From an uncultured Prevotella sp. (GTDB lineage Bacteria > Bacteroidota > Bacteroidia > Bacteroidales > Bacteroidaceae), in contig CAMVUM010000001.1 of NCBI GenBank assembly GCA_947170725.1, forward strand, positions 1 through 64,000: a stretch of 64,000 nucleotides of DNA, in the 5' to 3' direction. A program made the position numbers and the translations under genes. Shown here piece after piece: positions 17,675-27,846 of this stretch; within the stretch, counting starts at the first letter, position 1, and each line of letters opens with the position of its first letter. The notes under the pieces were generated by a model. The model had not been told where the DNA came from. It worked only from the letters and a program-made list of their open reading frames with translations, and made no database searches.

Positions 17675-18685
17675 CTACTTCACGTTTCCGACCTTGATCA
17701 GATATTCCGCAATCTGGACAGCGTTGAGCGCTGCGCCCTTGCGGATCTGGTCGCCGCTGAGCCAGAACGTCAGGCCGCAGTCGTCGGCCAGGTCCTTGCG
17801 GATGCGTCCCACGTAGATGTCGTCCTTGCCGGCAGTCTCCATAGGCATGGGGTAGACGAGATTTTCAGGGTCGTCCTGAAGCGTCACGCCAGGAGCGGCG
17901 GCGATGGCCTGGCGGGCCTCCTCGACGCTGATGGGGCGCTCGGTCTCAATCCATACGGACTCGGAATGGGCGCGCAGCGAAGAAACGCGGACGCACATGG
18001 CCGAGCACTTCACGTCGCTGTGCATGATCTTTCGGGTCTCGTTGAACATCTTCATCTCTTCCTTGGTATAGCCGTTGGGCTGGAAGACGTCAATCTGTGG
18101 AATGACGTTGTAGGCCAGCTGATGGGGGAACTTCTTCACCGTCACGGGCTTGTCGGCGAGAATCTCGCTGTACTGCTGCTGCAACTCGGCCATGGCGGCG
18201 GCTCCCGCGCCGCTCGCGCTCTGATAGCTTGCCACGTGGATGCGGCGGATGTGGCTCAGATTCTCCAGCGGCTGGAGCACCACGACCATCATGATTGTTG
18301 TACAGTTGGGGTTGGCGATGATTCCGCGCGGACGGTTGAGGGCGTCCTCGGCGTTGCACTCCGGAACGACCAAAGGCACATCGTCGTCCATGCGAAAGGC
18401 GCTGGAGTTGTCGATCATCACAGCTCCGTAGCGTGTGATGTCCTCTGCAAACTCCTTTGAAGTTCCTGCTCCGGCTGATGTGAACGCGATATCGACGTCG
18501 CGGAAAAGGTCTCCGTGGCGGAGCAGCTGAACCTCATATTCGCGTCCGCGGAACGTATAACGGGTTCCGGCGCTGCGCTCCGAACCGAACAGGACGAGAT
18601 CGTCCATCGGGAAGTTTCTCTCTGCGAGCACGCGGAGGAATTCCTGTCCCACGGCTCCGCTTGCTCCTACAATAGCTACTTTCAT
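17675..18685 (-). CDS. asd: Aspartate-semialdehyde dehydrogenase
   Basis: Reduces aspartyl phosphate to aspartate semialdehyde with NADPH, at the branch point to lysine/diaminopimelate, threonine and methionine. The 336 aa are the usual length. The N-terminal Rossmann motif is [15 protein letters not shown]. The catalytic Cys128 lies in ANPNCTTI, and the SYQSASGAG and SLRAHSES segments carry the substrate-binding and catalytic His region. It starts at ATG 18685 with a -7 box 175 nt upstream, so its mRNA has a long leader. It is divergent from the antiporter gene. Confidence 0.96.
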   Translation of the reverse strand: MKVAIVGASGAVGQEFLRVLAERNFPMDDLVLFGSERSAGTRYTFRGREYEVQLLRHGDLFRDVDIAFTSAGAGTSKEFAEDITRYGAVMIDNSSAFRMDDDVPLVVPECNAEDALNRPRGIIANPNCTTIMMVVVLQPLENLSHIRRIHVASYQSASGAGAAAMAELQQQYSEILADKPVTVKKFPHQLAYNVIPQIDVFQPNGYTKEEMKMFNETRKIMHSDVKCSAMCVRVSSLRAHSESVWIETERPISVEEARQAIAAAPGVTLQDDPENLVYPMPMETAGKDDIYVGRIRKDLADDCGLTFWLSGDQIRKGAALNAVQIAEYLIKVGNVK

Positions 18686-18830
18686 CTTTTTCTTCTATTC
18701 TTTAAGTTGTTAATAATTTGCGTTTCCGGCAACGGCGCGCAAAGGCCGGACCGGTTGATGCAGTCCTGCTTCCATGTGCCTTTGCTGTTGAGTAATGAGA
18801 GTCTCTTGACATTCTACACATTACTTGTTT

Positions 18831-18918
18831 GATTATTACTTGCCAAGCCTATTTCGCTGCAAAATTACAACTTTTAGGGTAATAATCGCTCTCGTCTGAT
18901 ATTTTTTTTGCACCTTTG
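18831..18918. promoter_or_regulatory. Divergent promoter region of asd and the antiporter
   Basis: The minus-strand box TAATTTTG (18860-18867) serves asd and the plus-strand box CACCTTTG (18911-18918) serves the antiporter. A 9-bp inverted repeat, GATTATTAC (18831-18839) and GTAATAATC (18879-18887), brackets the asd box and could be an operator. Confidence 0.5.
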
Positions 18919-19044
18919 CATCTTGAAAAGCAGCGTTTTCGTTGAGCAGAACGAACAGAGCGGGCAAATCCGGACTCTGCCATGGAAGGACGGACTGTTG
19001 AGCGAAGCGAAAAAAATGTGCATGAATATGAATTGTTCAGACCG

Positions 19045-21168
19045 ATGACCATACCTGACATATCGCATTATTTCCCGATAACCGACCCGACACTGATATT
19101 CTTTGTCGTGCTCTGCATAATCCTTTTTGCCCCTATCGTGATGGGCCGCCTGCGAATCCCACATATCATAGGTATGGTTCTGGCGGGTGTCGCCGTAGGG
19201 CGCTACGGATTCAACATTCTCGAGCGTGACTCCTCTTTCGAACTCTTCGGAAAGGTTGGCGTGCTCTACATCATGTTCCTCGCCGGACTGGAGATGAACC
19301 TGAAGGACATCATGAGGCGCAAGCTGCAGTTCATGATTTTCGGTCTGCTGACCTTCGCCGTGCCCTTCGTCATGGCATACGGCGCTGGCGTTTGGCTGTT
19401 GGGCTATTCGCCGGAGGCGTCGCTCCTGCTGTCCTGCATCCTTGCCGCCAACACGCTGATAGCCTATCCGATTGTCTGCCGCTACGGACTGCAGAAACAT
19501 TCCAGCGTTGCGCTCAGCGTGGGCTCCTCCATGATAGCCCTTTCCCTGTCGCTGCTTGTGCTGGCCGCCATCGTAGGCGCCCACGAAGGCGGTACGGACA
19601 TCGGCTTCTGGGTTCTGTTTGTCGGCAAGGTCGTACTCTTTTGCGCCTGCTCGTCGGTGGTTCTGCCGCGGATGACGCGATGGTTCTTCAACCGCTACTC
19701 CGACTCGGTGATGCTATACATATATGTGTTGTCGGTTCTCTTCCTCAGTGCCGCCGCCGCCGAGATGTGCGGACTGGAGGGAATCTTCGGCGCTTTCACC
19801 GCCGGACTGACGCTCAACCGCTTCATCCCGAGCGTATCGCCGCTTATGAACCGCATTGAGTTTGTAGGAAATGCGCTCTTCATTCCCTATTTCCTGATAG
19901 GTGTCGGAATGCTCATCAACATCCGCGTGCTGTTCCATGGATGGGACACGCTGTGGGTGGTCTTCTGTATGGTTGTCATCGGAACGCTCAGCAAGGCCAT
20001 CGCCGCATACGCCTCGTGCATCTTTTTCCGCCGGCCGCTGCTCGCGGGACACATGATGTTCGGACTCACCGAGGCCCATGCCGCCGGAGGAATAGCCATG
20101 ACGATGGTCGGAATGAATCTCCGTATGGACGACGGAAGCTATCTGGTGGACGTCAACATGCTCAACGGTGTCGTGATGATGATTCTCTTCACGTGTATCA
20201 TCAGCTCGTTTGTCGTTGAAAATTCGGCACGCGCCATTCTGCTCCGCGAGAAGATGCAGCCCGAAGAACCCGCAAAGGCCGGTGACGACGAGAAGATTCT
20301 CCTGCCTCTGCAACATGCCGAGACGGCCGATGCTCTGGTCCATCTGGCCATACTCATGCGCAATAAGAAGCTTAACCGCGGTCTGATCGGTCTTAACGTG
20401 GTCTACGACGACATCTACAGCGGACGCAACCAGACCGCCGGCCGCAAGCTCCTTGAACATGCCGAGGCCGTGGCCGGATCGGCTGACGTGCGCATGCAGA
20501 CGCAAAGTCGGCTGGCGATAAATATCGCAAACGGCATCAAACACGCCTTCAAGGAAAACGACGCCTCGGAAATAATAATGGGCATGCACCGCCGCACGGA
20601 CCCTGCGGACAGCTTCTGGGGAGCATATACGCAGGGACTTATCGCGGAAATAAACCGTCAGATAATGATATGCCGTGTTGTCCGGCCGCTCAATACCATC
20701 CGCCGCATTCAGGTGGCGGTGCCGTCGAGAGTTGAGTTTGAACCAGGATTCTACCGCTGGACGGAGCGTCTGGCCCGTCTGGCCGACAATCTCAGCTGCC
20801 GTATAGTCTTCCACGGACGTCAGGACACAATGGATCTTATAAACGAATATATACAGAACCGCCATCCGGAGGTGCGCGCCGAATATTCCGTCATGCACCA
20901 CTGGAAAGATCTGATACAGCTCTCACGGGAGGTCAACGCCGACCATCTTTTTGTCGTCGTGACAGCACGTCAGGGTACAGTGTCATACAAGCCGGCTTTC
21001 GAATATCTGCCGGAGGAACTGTCAGCGGCTTTCTCCGACTGTAGCTTGATGCTAATCTATCCTGACCAGAACGGCCAGTCGCAGGATGTCATGACGTTCA
21101 CCGCACCGCAAAGGCAGGAGCATGAGAGCGCGTACGCCTCTCTGATGAAGATAATCAAGCGTCACTGA
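19045..21168 (+). CDS. CPA2-type cation:proton antiporter with C-terminal stress-protein-like domain
   Basis: Inner-membrane Na+ or K+/H+ exchanger. Residues about 10-420 carry 11-13 hydrophobic segments of the Kef/Nha fold: [51 protein letters not shown] and [13 protein letters not shown]. The C-terminal ~270 residues are soluble and resemble universal-stress-protein-like halves rather than the TrkA-N nucleotide domain of KefB/C. ATG 19045 is chosen because [15 protein letters not shown] matches the usual family start. An in-frame ATG at 18982 is also possible and would give 728 aa. The LolD-like ATPase gene follows closely. Confidence 0.9.
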   Translation: MTIPDISHYFPITDPTLIFFVVLCIILFAPIVMGRLRIPHIIGMVLAGVAVGRYGFNILERDSSFELFGKVGVLYIMFLAGLEMNLKDIMRRKLQFMIFGLLTFAVPFVMAYGAGVWLLGYSPEASLLLSCILAANTLIAYPIVCRYGLQKHSSVALSVGSSMIALSLSLLVLAAIVGAHEGGTDIGFWVLFVGKVVLFCACSSVVLPRMTRWFFNRYSDSVMLYIYVLSVLFLSAAAAEMCGLEGIFGAFTAGLTLNRFIPSVSPLMNRIEFVGNALFIPYFLIGVGMLINIRVLFHGWDTLWVVFCMVVIGTLSKAIAAYASCIFFRRPLLAGHMMFGLTEAHAAGGIAMTMVGMNLRMDDGSYLVDVNMLNGVVMMILFTCIISSFVVENSARAILLREKMQPEEPAKAGDDEKILLPLQHAETADALVHLAILMRNKKLNRGLIGLNVVYDDIYSGRNQTAGRKLLEHAEAVAGSADVRMQTQSRLAINIANGIKHAFKENDASEIIMGMHRRTDPADSFWGAYTQGLIAEINRQIMICRVVRPLNTIRRIQVAVPSRVEFEPGFYRWTERLARLADNLSCRIVFHGRQDTMDLINEYIQNRHPEVRAEYSVMHHWKDLIQLSREVNADHLFVVVTARQGTVSYKPAFEYLPEELSAAFSDCSLMLIYPDQNGQSQDVMTFTAPQRQEHESAYASLMKIIKRH

Positions 21169-21241
21169 GACAGGCGGAAAGAAGGGAAGGCCGGGATTCG
21201 AGAATATGACGACTGAGTTTATGGAACTTGACCAAGCAAGA

Positions 21242-21931
21242 ATGATAGAAATAAAAGGAATAAGAAAGAGTTTCGGCTCGCTTCAGGTGCTGAAGGGCAT
21301 CGACCTTGAAATAGGTAAGGGAGAGGTAGTGAGTATTGTCGGCCCAAGCGGAGCCGGCAAGACGACGCTGCTGCAGATAATCGGCACGCTGGACAGGGCC
21401 GACAGTGGCACAGTGGTGGTGGACGGAGTGGACACGGGAAGCATGAACACACGTCGGTTGGCGGAATTCCGGAACCGGCATATAGGTTTCGTGTTTCAGT
21501 TCCACCAGCTTCTGCCCGAGTTCACGGCAATCGAGAACATCATGATTCCGGCCTACATAGCGGGCATGTCCACCAAGGACGCGCGACGCAGGGCTGAGGA
21601 ACTTCTCGACTTCATGGGACTGACGGACAGGGCTGACCACAAGCCAAACGAGCTTTCAGGAGGAGAGAAACAGCGCGTGGCGGTGGCACGTGCGCTCGTC
21701 AACAACCCTTCCGTGATCCTCGCCGACGAACCTTCGGGCAGTCTTGATTCCAAAAACAAGGCTGAGTTGCATCAGTTGTTTTTCGACTTGCGCGACCGTT
21801 TCGGCCAGACATTCGTCATCGTGACGCATGACGAGCAACTGGCGTCAATCACTGACCGCACGATAAAGATGCGCGACGGACAGCTGGAGATGGAGACTGA
21901 GGCATCCGGTGATACGAATAAAGAACAATAA
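21242..21931 (+). CDS. LolD-like ABC transporter ATPase
   Basis: Cytoplasmic ATP-binding subunit of 229 aa. Walker [11 protein letters not shown]-loop [14 protein letters not shown], signature [15 protein letters not shown], Walker [10 protein letters not shown] and switch His in IVTHDEQLA are all intact. The closest named group is the LolD/MacB-type ATPases that drive lipoprotein release or MacB-like export. The membrane partner is not adjacent here. The frame extends to an ATG at 21206, but ATG 21242 ([12 protein letters not shown]) matches the family start. The stop is followed 2 nt later by the CvfB-like gene, so the two are co-transcribed. Confidence 0.9.
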   Translation: MIEIKGIRKSFGSLQVLKGIDLEIGKGEVVSIVGPSGAGKTTLLQIIGTLDRADSGTVVVDGVDTGSMNTRRLAEFRNRHIGFVFQFHQLLPEFTAIENIMIPAYIAGMSTKDARRRAEELLDFMGLTDRADHKPNELSGGEKQRVAVARALVNNPSVILADEPSGSLDSKNKAELHQLFFDLRDRFGQTFVIVTHDEQLASITDRTIKMRDGQLEMETEASGDTNKEQ

Positions 21932-21933
21932 CA

Positions 21934-22776
21934 ATGAATAGAATTAAGTTAGGAGACTACAACCGGATGACGGTTGTGAAGAAGGTGGACTTCGGAATGT
22001 ATCTCGACGGAGGCGACGAGGGAGAGATATTGCTGCCCGCACGCTATGTTCCCGAGGGCACACGTCCGGGCGACGAGATAGACGTCTTTGTCTATCTTGA
22101 TCAGGATGAGCGTCCCGTGGCCACCACACAGAGGCCGAAAGCGCGTGTCGGCGAGTTCGCATGTCTTGAGGTGGCGTGGACCAACGAATACGGCGCGTTC
22201 CTCGACTGGGGCCTTATGAAGGACCTGTTCTGCCCTTTCCGGGAGCAGAAAAAGCGCATGGAGCGCGGCTCGTCATACGTTGTCTATGTGACGGTGGATG
22301 AGGACAGCTACCGCATGATGGCTTCGGCGAAGGTCGAACGTTATCTCTCGCAGGAGAAACCGAACTACCGTCACGGTGACGAGGTGGACCTGCTGGTGTG
22401 GCAGAAGACCGAACTGGGCTTCAAGGTGATAGTGGACAACAAGTTCGGCGGACTGGTCTATCAGGATCAGATATTCCGTTACCTCACGACGGGCGACCGC
22501 CTCAAGGGATATATTGACCACATCCGGCAGGACGGCAAAATCGACGTGACGCTCCAACCGACGGGCCGCCGTCAGACGGAGGAGTTCTCTGAAACGCTGC
22601 TGGAATATCTGCGTGACAACAACGGTCACTGTGACTTGGGCGACAAGAGCCCCGCCGAACTGATTGTTGACCGCTTCAAGGTCAGCAAGAAGGCATACAA
22701 GAAGGCCGTAGGAGACCTCTATCGCCGCCGGCTGATAACCATCGCCGATGACGGTATCACGCTGACGGAGGGATGA
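21934..22776 (+). CDS. CvfB-like S1 RNA-binding protein
   Basis: The 280-aa product has tandem S1-type OB folds: residues about 1-65 (VVKKVDFGMYLDGGDEGEILLP), 70-135 (VAWTNEYGAFLDWGLMKDLFCP) and 145-215 (TELGFKVIVDNKFGGLVYQD). A C-terminal winged-helix-like domain follows (FKVSKKAYKKAVGDLYRRRL). This is the CvfB/YitL architecture, linked in Firmicutes to RNA binding and virulence-gene expression; the role here is unproven. It starts 2 nt after the LolD-like ATPase and is the last gene of that operon. Confidence 0.9.
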   Translation: MNRIKLGDYNRMTVVKKVDFGMYLDGGDEGEILLPARYVPEGTRPGDEIDVFVYLDQDERPVATTQRPKARVGEFACLEVAWTNEYGAFLDWGLMKDLFCPFREQKKRMERGSSYVVYVTVDEDSYRMMASAKVERYLSQEKPNYRHGDEVDLLVWQKTELGFKVIVDNKFGGLVYQDQIFRYLTTGDRLKGYIDHIRQDGKIDVTLQPTGRRQTEEFSETLLEYLRDNNGHCDLGDKSPAELIVDRFKVSKKAYKKAVGDLYRRRLITIADDGITLTEG

Positions 22777-22971
22777 TGCGGCTCTGACGTCTGTCCGTCA
22801 TAGGGCTTTCATGTGTCTTTAGTATTGTCTTTCGTATGTCTGATGATTGTCTGCCGGAAGGCTCTCGTGTGTCTTTCGGCCGGCCCGTTTAACCACGTTT
22901 AGCATCCGCGAAGTAATCGAAAAGTTGGTTAAGTTGTGTTTGGGAATTATGATGTGTGATTTATTGTGCGT

Positions 22972-22979
22972 ATATTTGC
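22972..22979 (+). promoter_or_regulatory. -7 box for the PepSY-like protein
   Basis: TATATTTG, 39 nt before ATG 23018, with TTGG around 22951 as a possible -33 element. Confidence 0.6.
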
Positions 22980-23017
22980 ACAGTCAACTGAATTACTCAC
23001 TTTAAATTTAACCGCTT

Positions 23018-23470
23018 ATGAAAGATTTGTTCAAGAAGGTCATGATGACCGTAGCAGCCGCAATGATGACCACTTCGGCTGCTCTCGCAGGAATGGATAG
23101 ACCGATAGAAGTCAACCAGTTGCCGGACAACGCGCAGCTGATGGTGAAAAAAGACTTCTCCGGACGCCGAGTTGCAATGGCGAAGATAGACGACGGACTG
23201 TTCTACAACGGCTATAACGTCGTTTTCACCAACGGCGATAAGGTGGAGTTTGACAGTCACGGAAGATGGACGGAAATCACGTGCCGCAGGTCGGAAGTGC
23301 CATCGTCGGTGGTTCCCAAGCCTATACGTAGCTATCTGAAGAACTATTATCCCAAGACAAAGATGCTGGAAATAGAACGCAGCAGTAAGGGAAAGTATGA
23401 GGTGAAGCTGGACAACGGTCTGGAAATAAAGTTTGATAATGACTTCCGGGTCACAGACATAGACGACTGA
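23018..23470 (+). CDS. Periplasmic PepSY-like (DUF2874-type) protein
   Basis: The 150-aa product has a Sec signal peptide (VMMTVAAAMMTTSAALAG). The rest is built from two PepSY-like beta-alpha repeats: VNFTNGDKVEFDSHGRW-like strands near residue 70 and KYEVKLDNGLEIKFDNDF near the end. It also has the motif PKPIRSYLKNYYP, typical of this Bacteroidota family. Probably periplasmic; function unknown. Single gene with its own promoter. Confidence 0.8.
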   Translation: MKDLFKKVMMTVAAAMMTTSAALAGMDRPIEVNQLPDNAQLMVKKDFSGRRVAMAKIDDGLFYNGYNVVFTNGDKVEFDSHGRWTEITCRRSEVPSSVVPKPIRSYLKNYYPKTKMLEIERSSKGKYEVKLDNGLEIKFDNDFRVTDIDD

Positions 23471-23604
23471 CGGTTTGCTGAAGACTATGGTACGGAATGT
23501 ATCTGAGATGGATGAAGACTGTTAATTGGTCATAACATACACTCGAATATATTAAAAAGGCGGGGCTTCGGTCCTGCTTTTTCGCTATTGACAGGTAAAA
23601 GGGC

Positions 23605-23612
23605 TACCTTTG
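23605..23612 (+). promoter_or_regulatory. -7 box for the META lipoprotein
   Basis: TACCTTTG with TTGACA at 23588-23593 as the -33 region. The leader is about 100 nt. Confidence 0.55.
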
Positions 23613-23720
23613 CCGTGTGGAACGTATGGTGTCGTTCGAATCGTTTGCCGGCATCAACGGCTTTCCGATCGGGATATATGGCACTTTCGGATGACCGGAA
23701 CCGGACCATCAACGCACAAT

Positions 23721-24188
23721 ATGAACATTAAAAAAAGTATGAATATGAAGAAGATTATGGTATTAGTCAGTGCTGTGGCGGCAATGGTTTCGTGCGGCAC
23801 GGCACAGAAATCTGTATCGCTCAGCGACCTTAATGGCGAATGGAGCGTCGTGAAAATCAAAGGAAGTGACGTCGCGGCAGCTGACGGGCAGGACGCTCCG
23901 TTTATCGGAATTGACGCGGACAAGAAGCATATCTACGGCAGTACGAGCTGCAACAGGATTACGGGAGCGCTCGACGTTGATACCGAAAAGGGTACCATTG
24001 ACCTCGGCAAGATGGGAAGCACGCGTATGATGTGCCCAGACATGGCTCTGGAAGACCGCTTGCTTGGCGCTTTCGGCGAAGTGAAGTCATTCAAACTGAA
24101 GAAAGGTTCAACGCTGATGCTGACCGATGCAGACGGTAATGGCGTGATTGAATTGCAGAAGAAAACTTCAGGAGAAAAGGGAAAATAA
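23721..24188 (+). CDS. META-domain (HslJ-like) lipoprotein
   Basis: The product is 155 aa. The N-terminus has a lipobox (VSAVAAMVSC) after a short Lys-rich start. The mature part is a META domain: LNGEWSVVKIKGS at the start, GSTSCNRITGALD in the middle, and STRMMCPDM with L-DRLLGAFGEVKSF near the end, the HslJ-type signature. Anchored in the outer or inner membrane, probably as a stress-related envelope protein. ATG 23739 is an equally possible start. A bidirectional terminator follows. Confidence 0.85.
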   Translation: MNIKKSMNMKKIMVLVSAVAAMVSCGTAQKSVSLSDLNGEWSVVKIKGSDVAAADGQDAPFIGIDADKKHIYGSTSCNRITGALDVDTEKGTIDLGKMGSTRMMCPDMALEDRLLGAFGEVKSFKLKKGSTLMLTDADGNGVIELQKKTSGEKGK

Positions 24189-24228
24189 GGAATTTGCGGC
24201 TATTCGCACGTTTCTTCAGAAAGTCTGT

Positions 24229-24268
24229 AAAGCTCAAATGAACAATGACAAATGTTCATTTGAGCTTT
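24229..24268. terminator. Bidirectional terminator
   Basis: Perfect 15-nt arms (24229-24243 and 24254-24268) with a 10-nt loop. It sits between the convergent META gene and the permease operon, with AAA and TTT flanks on either side. Confidence 0.75.
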
Positions 24269-24301
24269 TATGATGCGCTTAAATGAATATTTTATTACCG
24301 T

Positions 24302-25588
24302 TTATTTGCTTCTGCCGGCTATCTGTCTGACCGCTTTCAGCCTCCGTCTCACTTCCCGCTTGTGGCGGATATGGCTAAGCTGGCCAAGCAATTTGCGGCG
24401 TGAAAGATTTATCTGATAGCGATAGACGGCACAGGCGGTAATGAAATAGACGGCGGCCTGAATCCACATAAGGCGGCATTCGGCGGCTATATCGCTAAAT
24501 GTGGCGCCCATCATGCTGGCCCGGACGAATGCCCTGACGCCGAAAGTTGATGGGAATAGCCATGAGACGCCTTGCCATACGCCCGGAATGTTGCTCTGCG
24601 GCCATGACACACCGGACATGAACAGCAGCGGAATGGAGCAGAAAATGACTATCAGCATGACGTTCTCGCGGTAGCGGATGAGGCATGAAACGGTCATGCC
24701 GAAGAAGATGCAGGCCAGCAGATAGGGTATCATGATGGCTGTGAGAGTGCCCGCCTGGACCATGTCGACAAAGCCGAACAACCTCGGGATGACGAGTGTT
24801 ACGTATGTCGAGACGACTGAGTATATCATCAGATAGCACATCGTCTTGCCTGTCACTATTCGTAGTACGCCGCGATAATGGCGACTGATGGGGATCAGCT
24901 CGCGGAAACGGTTTGTCTCACGGGCTGTTCCGGCTGACAGCCCGATGCCGAGGACGAGTGTTTGCTGGATGATGAGCATGAGCACGCCGGGAAGGATGAA
25001 GTTGCCGTAGCCGCCGGTCGGATTGAACATCGGGACGTCCTCGCTTTTCAGCGGCATCGTCGTTATGTCGTTCTCGCGGTCTGTATAGTTGCCGGAGAGC
25101 CTTATCTGTATGTCGCGGTTCATCTCCTGCGACACGGCGGTGGCCGTCTGGAATATCGCTTTGTATGTCAGCATGAGGCTCATGTCGCAGTAGACGCTGA
25201 CGGCGGTCTGCTCCATGCGGGCCGGTCTGGTGGAGAAGTCGGCAGGGATATAGTAGATTCCCTTCACGTCCTGGTGGCCGACGAGCGCCCGTGCCTCTTC
25301 CATGTCGGCAGCATGGTATTTTATCATGACCTCGGGGGAGGCGTCGCAACGTCTCACAAACTCCCTGCTCATTGAACTGTGGGAATCGTCGACAACCGCA
25401 ACGGGAACCTCGCGGACAACCTCGTTGTTGTATATCCATGAGTACAGAAGCGGATAGGCCAGCGGAACGATGATGAAGAAGATGAGCACTCCCTCGTCCT
25501 TCACGACGTTTCTCATTTCCTGTGCCCACACGTAGCAGGCGTCGTGGAGTCCTTCCAATATCCTGTTCCAAAATCCTGTAGTCTTCAT
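24302..25588 (-). CDS. ABC-2 type permease (distal)
   Basis: Inner-membrane export permease of 428 aa. One N-terminal helix (GVLIFFIIVPLAYPLLYSWI) is followed by a large periplasmic domain (VPVAVVDDSHSSMSREF, the YhgE/ABC2_membrane_3 style), then five or six helices near the C-terminus. Last gene of the TolC-HlyD-permease operon, 19 nt after its paralogue. The frame extends upstream to 25678, but ATG 25588 (MKTTGFWNRIL) avoids overlap with that paralogue. Confidence 0.9.
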   Translation of the reverse strand: MKTTGFWNRILEGLHDACYVWAQEMRNVVKDEGVLIFFIIVPLAYPLLYSWIYNNEVVREVPVAVVDDSHSSMSREFVRRCDASPEVMIKYHAADMEEARALVGHQDVKGIYYIPADFSTRPARMEQTAVSVYCDMSLMLTYKAIFQTATAVSQEMNRDIQIRLSGNYTDRENDITTMPLKSEDVPMFNPTGGYGNFILPGVLMLIIQQTLVLGIGLSAGTARETNRFRELIPISRHYRGVLRIVTGKTMCYLMIYSVVSTYVTLVIPRLFGFVDMVQAGTLTAIMIPYLLACIFFGMTVSCLIRYRENVMLIVIFCSIPLLFMSGVSWPQSNIPGVWQGVSWLFPSTFGVRAFVRASMMGATFSDIAAECRLMWIQAAVYFITACAVYRYQINLSRRKLLGQLSHIRHKREVRRRLKAVRQIAGRSK

Positions 25589-25607
25589 ATATATTGCTTG
25601 AGGTCGT

Positions 25608-26786
25608 CTATTCCGTGTAAACATAGTTGAGCATGGCGTGGCGGAGTCTGCCAAGTATCGTGACCGGGAGAATGGCAAAGGCCGTCAGGGCCGTGATGTG
25701 GAGCCATGCGTCAGTGAGAGGAAAACCGTTGAATATGACAATCTGGTATGTCATGAAATAGTGTCTGAGCGGGAAAAGCCAAGCCAGCGATTGCAGCGGG
25801 GTGTCCATGTCGGCCAGAGGATAGGCCGAACCGGCAATCGAGAAGCTCAGAACAGCCCACAGAGCGCACGTGCTCATAGACAGACGCAACGAAGGTATGA
25901 GTCCGAACATGAACAGTCCGAACCCCTGTGAGGCCAGAACGGCGAGCAGACCGAGCAGCAGCAGGGATGCTGTTCCGCCGGGGTGGGGGAATGACAGCAC
26001 TCCGAAGACATAATACATATATGCGTATATGACGGTCAGATAGACTGCGGTCTGCGGCAACAGCTTTCCCGCAACAGCGGCGACCATGTCTCCTCCGGCT
26101 GCCGTAAGCCAGCCGCGGGAACGCCCGAACTTCAGTTCTGTGCCTACGGAATAGGCCGTGACGAGGAAAATGAAAAGCATTATCAGTCCCGGGACAAGCA
26201 CTGTGCTGAGGTAAACGTTGTAGTTTGTCCACGGATTGGAAATCGGATGAAGGTCGATGACAATGGGTTGCAGGAACGTCTGTATCTCTTTTTGCGTATG
26301 TCCGCGTGCCGTCATCGTTGCCTGACCGACGGCGGCTGACCCCAACGTGGTTATTGTCTTCAGGTCGCGGAACAGCAATGCGCCGGCAGTCAGCGACGTC
26401 AGGCTATAATAATACGAGACTTTGGGCTGCCGGCCGGCCGTCAACTGCTCGGCTGTGCCTTTGGGAATATACAGAAAAGCGTATATCTCATTGCGTTGTA
26501 TGGCCCTGCGCGCATCGCTGACACTTGGGTAGCGTGCCACGACACGGGTGCTCTGGAACGCATCCAGATTGCGGATGAGCCGTCGTGAGGTTGACGTGTT
26601 GTCGCAGTCGACAATCCCCACCGGCATGTCCAGTGGCTGGCCTTCGTCCATCAGGGACGTGAAGAACACCGTGGCCAGCAGCGGAAAGACCACCATGCAG
26701 AACCAATAGATGGGCTGGCGGATGATGAATGACAGCTCACGGCGTGCCACTCGGCCCATGTTTCTTATGAATCCACCTACTGCCAC
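25608..26786 (-). CDS. ABC-2 type permease (proximal)
   Basis: Inner-membrane permease of 392 aa with the same layout as its downstream paralogue: an N-terminal helix (YWFCMVVFPLLATVFF), a periplasmic domain starting PVGIVDCDNTSTSRRLI, and a C-terminal bundle of helices. The start called is a GTG at 26786, 9 nt after the HlyD gene. An ATG at 26759 (MGRVARRELSF) is the alternative. No ATP-binding protein gene is in the operon, unlike the YbhFSR-type systems these permeases resemble. Confidence 0.9.
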   Translation of the reverse strand: MAVGGFIRNMGRVARRELSFIIRQPIYWFCMVVFPLLATVFFTSLMDEGQPLDMPVGIVDCDNTSTSRRLIRNLDAFQSTRVVARYPSVSDARRAIQRNEIYAFLYIPKGTAEQLTAGRQPKVSYYYSLTSLTAGALLFRDLKTITTLGSAAVGQATMTARGHTQKEIQTFLQPIVIDLHPISNPWTNYNVYLSTVLVPGLIMLFIFLVTAYSVGTELKFGRSRGWLTAAGGDMVAAVAGKLLPQTAVYLTVIYAYMYYVFGVLSFPHPGGTASLLLLGLLAVLASQGFGLFMFGLIPSLRLSMSTCALWAVLSFSIAGSAYPLADMDTPLQSLAWLFPLRHYFMTYQIVIFNGFPLTDAWLHITALTAFAILPVTILGRLRHAMLNYVYTE

Positions 26787-26795
26787 GTTTCTTTC

Positions 26796-27788
26796 TTATT
26801 TATCACGGTTGATGATGAGCGACATTCCGGGGCGAAGACCGTCTGTCTTCTCTACCGGTCGTGCCTTGACCTCAAACGTCTTCAGGTCATACTGGCCGTT
26901 GGCCTTGGTCGCTTTCCATACGGCATAGCTGCCTTCATCCTTGATATAGTAGACCTTCATGCGTATGTCCTTGCCGAAAGCCGGGGCAAATGCCGTCAGC
27001 TCGTCGCCGACTTTCAAGCCCTGAAGATAGTCTTCACGGACGTTGAACGTACCCCACATGTCTTTCATCACGGCTATCGTCATGATCGGCGACCCTGTTC
27101 CGACAAGCTCGCCGACTTTTGGATAGACATCGCTGACCTCGCCTTCCATCTGCGCCGTCTGTACGGTCTCGTTGATATAGGAGCCTACTTCCGCCACGGC
27201 GCCTCGTGCGCGGTTCACCTGTGCTGCTGCTGCCATCTTCTCTTCGCGGCGTGCACCGTTGCGTGCCATGTCATACTGGCTCTTCGCGGCCTTCATCTGA
27301 GCTTCCATCGCCTTATAGTTGGCCAGCGCTTCGTCACGCTTCTGGGCTGTCATGACGCCCTCTTCGTAGAGCCGCTGGACGCGTTTGTAGGACTTCTCGG
27401 CAATCTCCGCGCCGGCCTTTGCCTGCTGGAGAAGCTGATAGGCTCCTCTTATCTGTTCTGCCCTTGCGCCCGCCCGGGCCATTTCGTCCATAGCCGCGGC
27501 GGCCTCCTCCGCACTCTGTGCCTGAGTCATCTTGGCTCTGACATCCGGCGCATCCAGTATGGCGAGCGTGTCGCCGACCTTCACGTAGTCGCCCTCCTTC
27601 ACCCGCAGTTCCAGAATGCGGCCCGGAACCTTGCTCGAAACTCTGTATTCCGTGACTTCAACTTGACCTTGGATGACGTCCGGTTCATTTCCGATGGTGA
27701 AATAGCCGATGGCACCCACGATGATAACCACCAGCGTGAAGCCTGCTATTGCCTGTAGAATATTATTGTGTTGAGATTTGACTGACAT
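26796..27788 (-). CDS. HlyD-family periplasmic adaptor (membrane fusion protein)
   Basis: Links the inner-membrane permeases to the TolC channel. The 330 aa include an N-terminal helix (AIAGFTLVVIIVGAIGYF) and a split biotinyl-lipoyl domain (VSSKVPGRILELRVKEGDYVK at about 45-75 and the return near YPKVGELVGTGSPIMTI). A long Ala-, Gln- and Arg-rich coiled coil separates the halves (about 85-205). A beta-barrel domain ends the protein (GLRPGMSLIINRDK). It sits between the tolC-like gene and the permeases in one operon. Confidence 0.93.
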   Translation of the reverse strand: MSVKSQHNNILQAIAGFTLVVIIVGAIGYFTIGNEPDVIQGQVEVTEYRVSSKVPGRILELRVKEGDYVKVGDTLAILDAPDVRAKMTQAQSAEEAAAAMDEMARAGARAEQIRGAYQLLQQAKAGAEIAEKSYKRVQRLYEEGVMTAQKRDEALANYKAMEAQMKAAKSQYDMARNGARREEKMAAAAQVNRARGAVAEVGSYINETVQTAQMEGEVSDVYPKVGELVGTGSPIMTIAVMKDMWGTFNVREDYLQGLKVGDELTAFAPAFGKDIRMKVYYIKDEGSYAVWKATKANGQYDLKTFEVKARPVEKTDGLRPGMSLIINRDK

Positions 27789-27846
27789 ACTCTATATTCC
27801 TTATATTATTGTTATTGTGAAACACCCGTATTCCTTTCGCGTTCCG

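Noticed and set aside
19714..20901. 395-codon frame antisense to the antiporter
   Set aside because: The sense strand is an obvious transporter, and the antisense product is His-rich without motifs.
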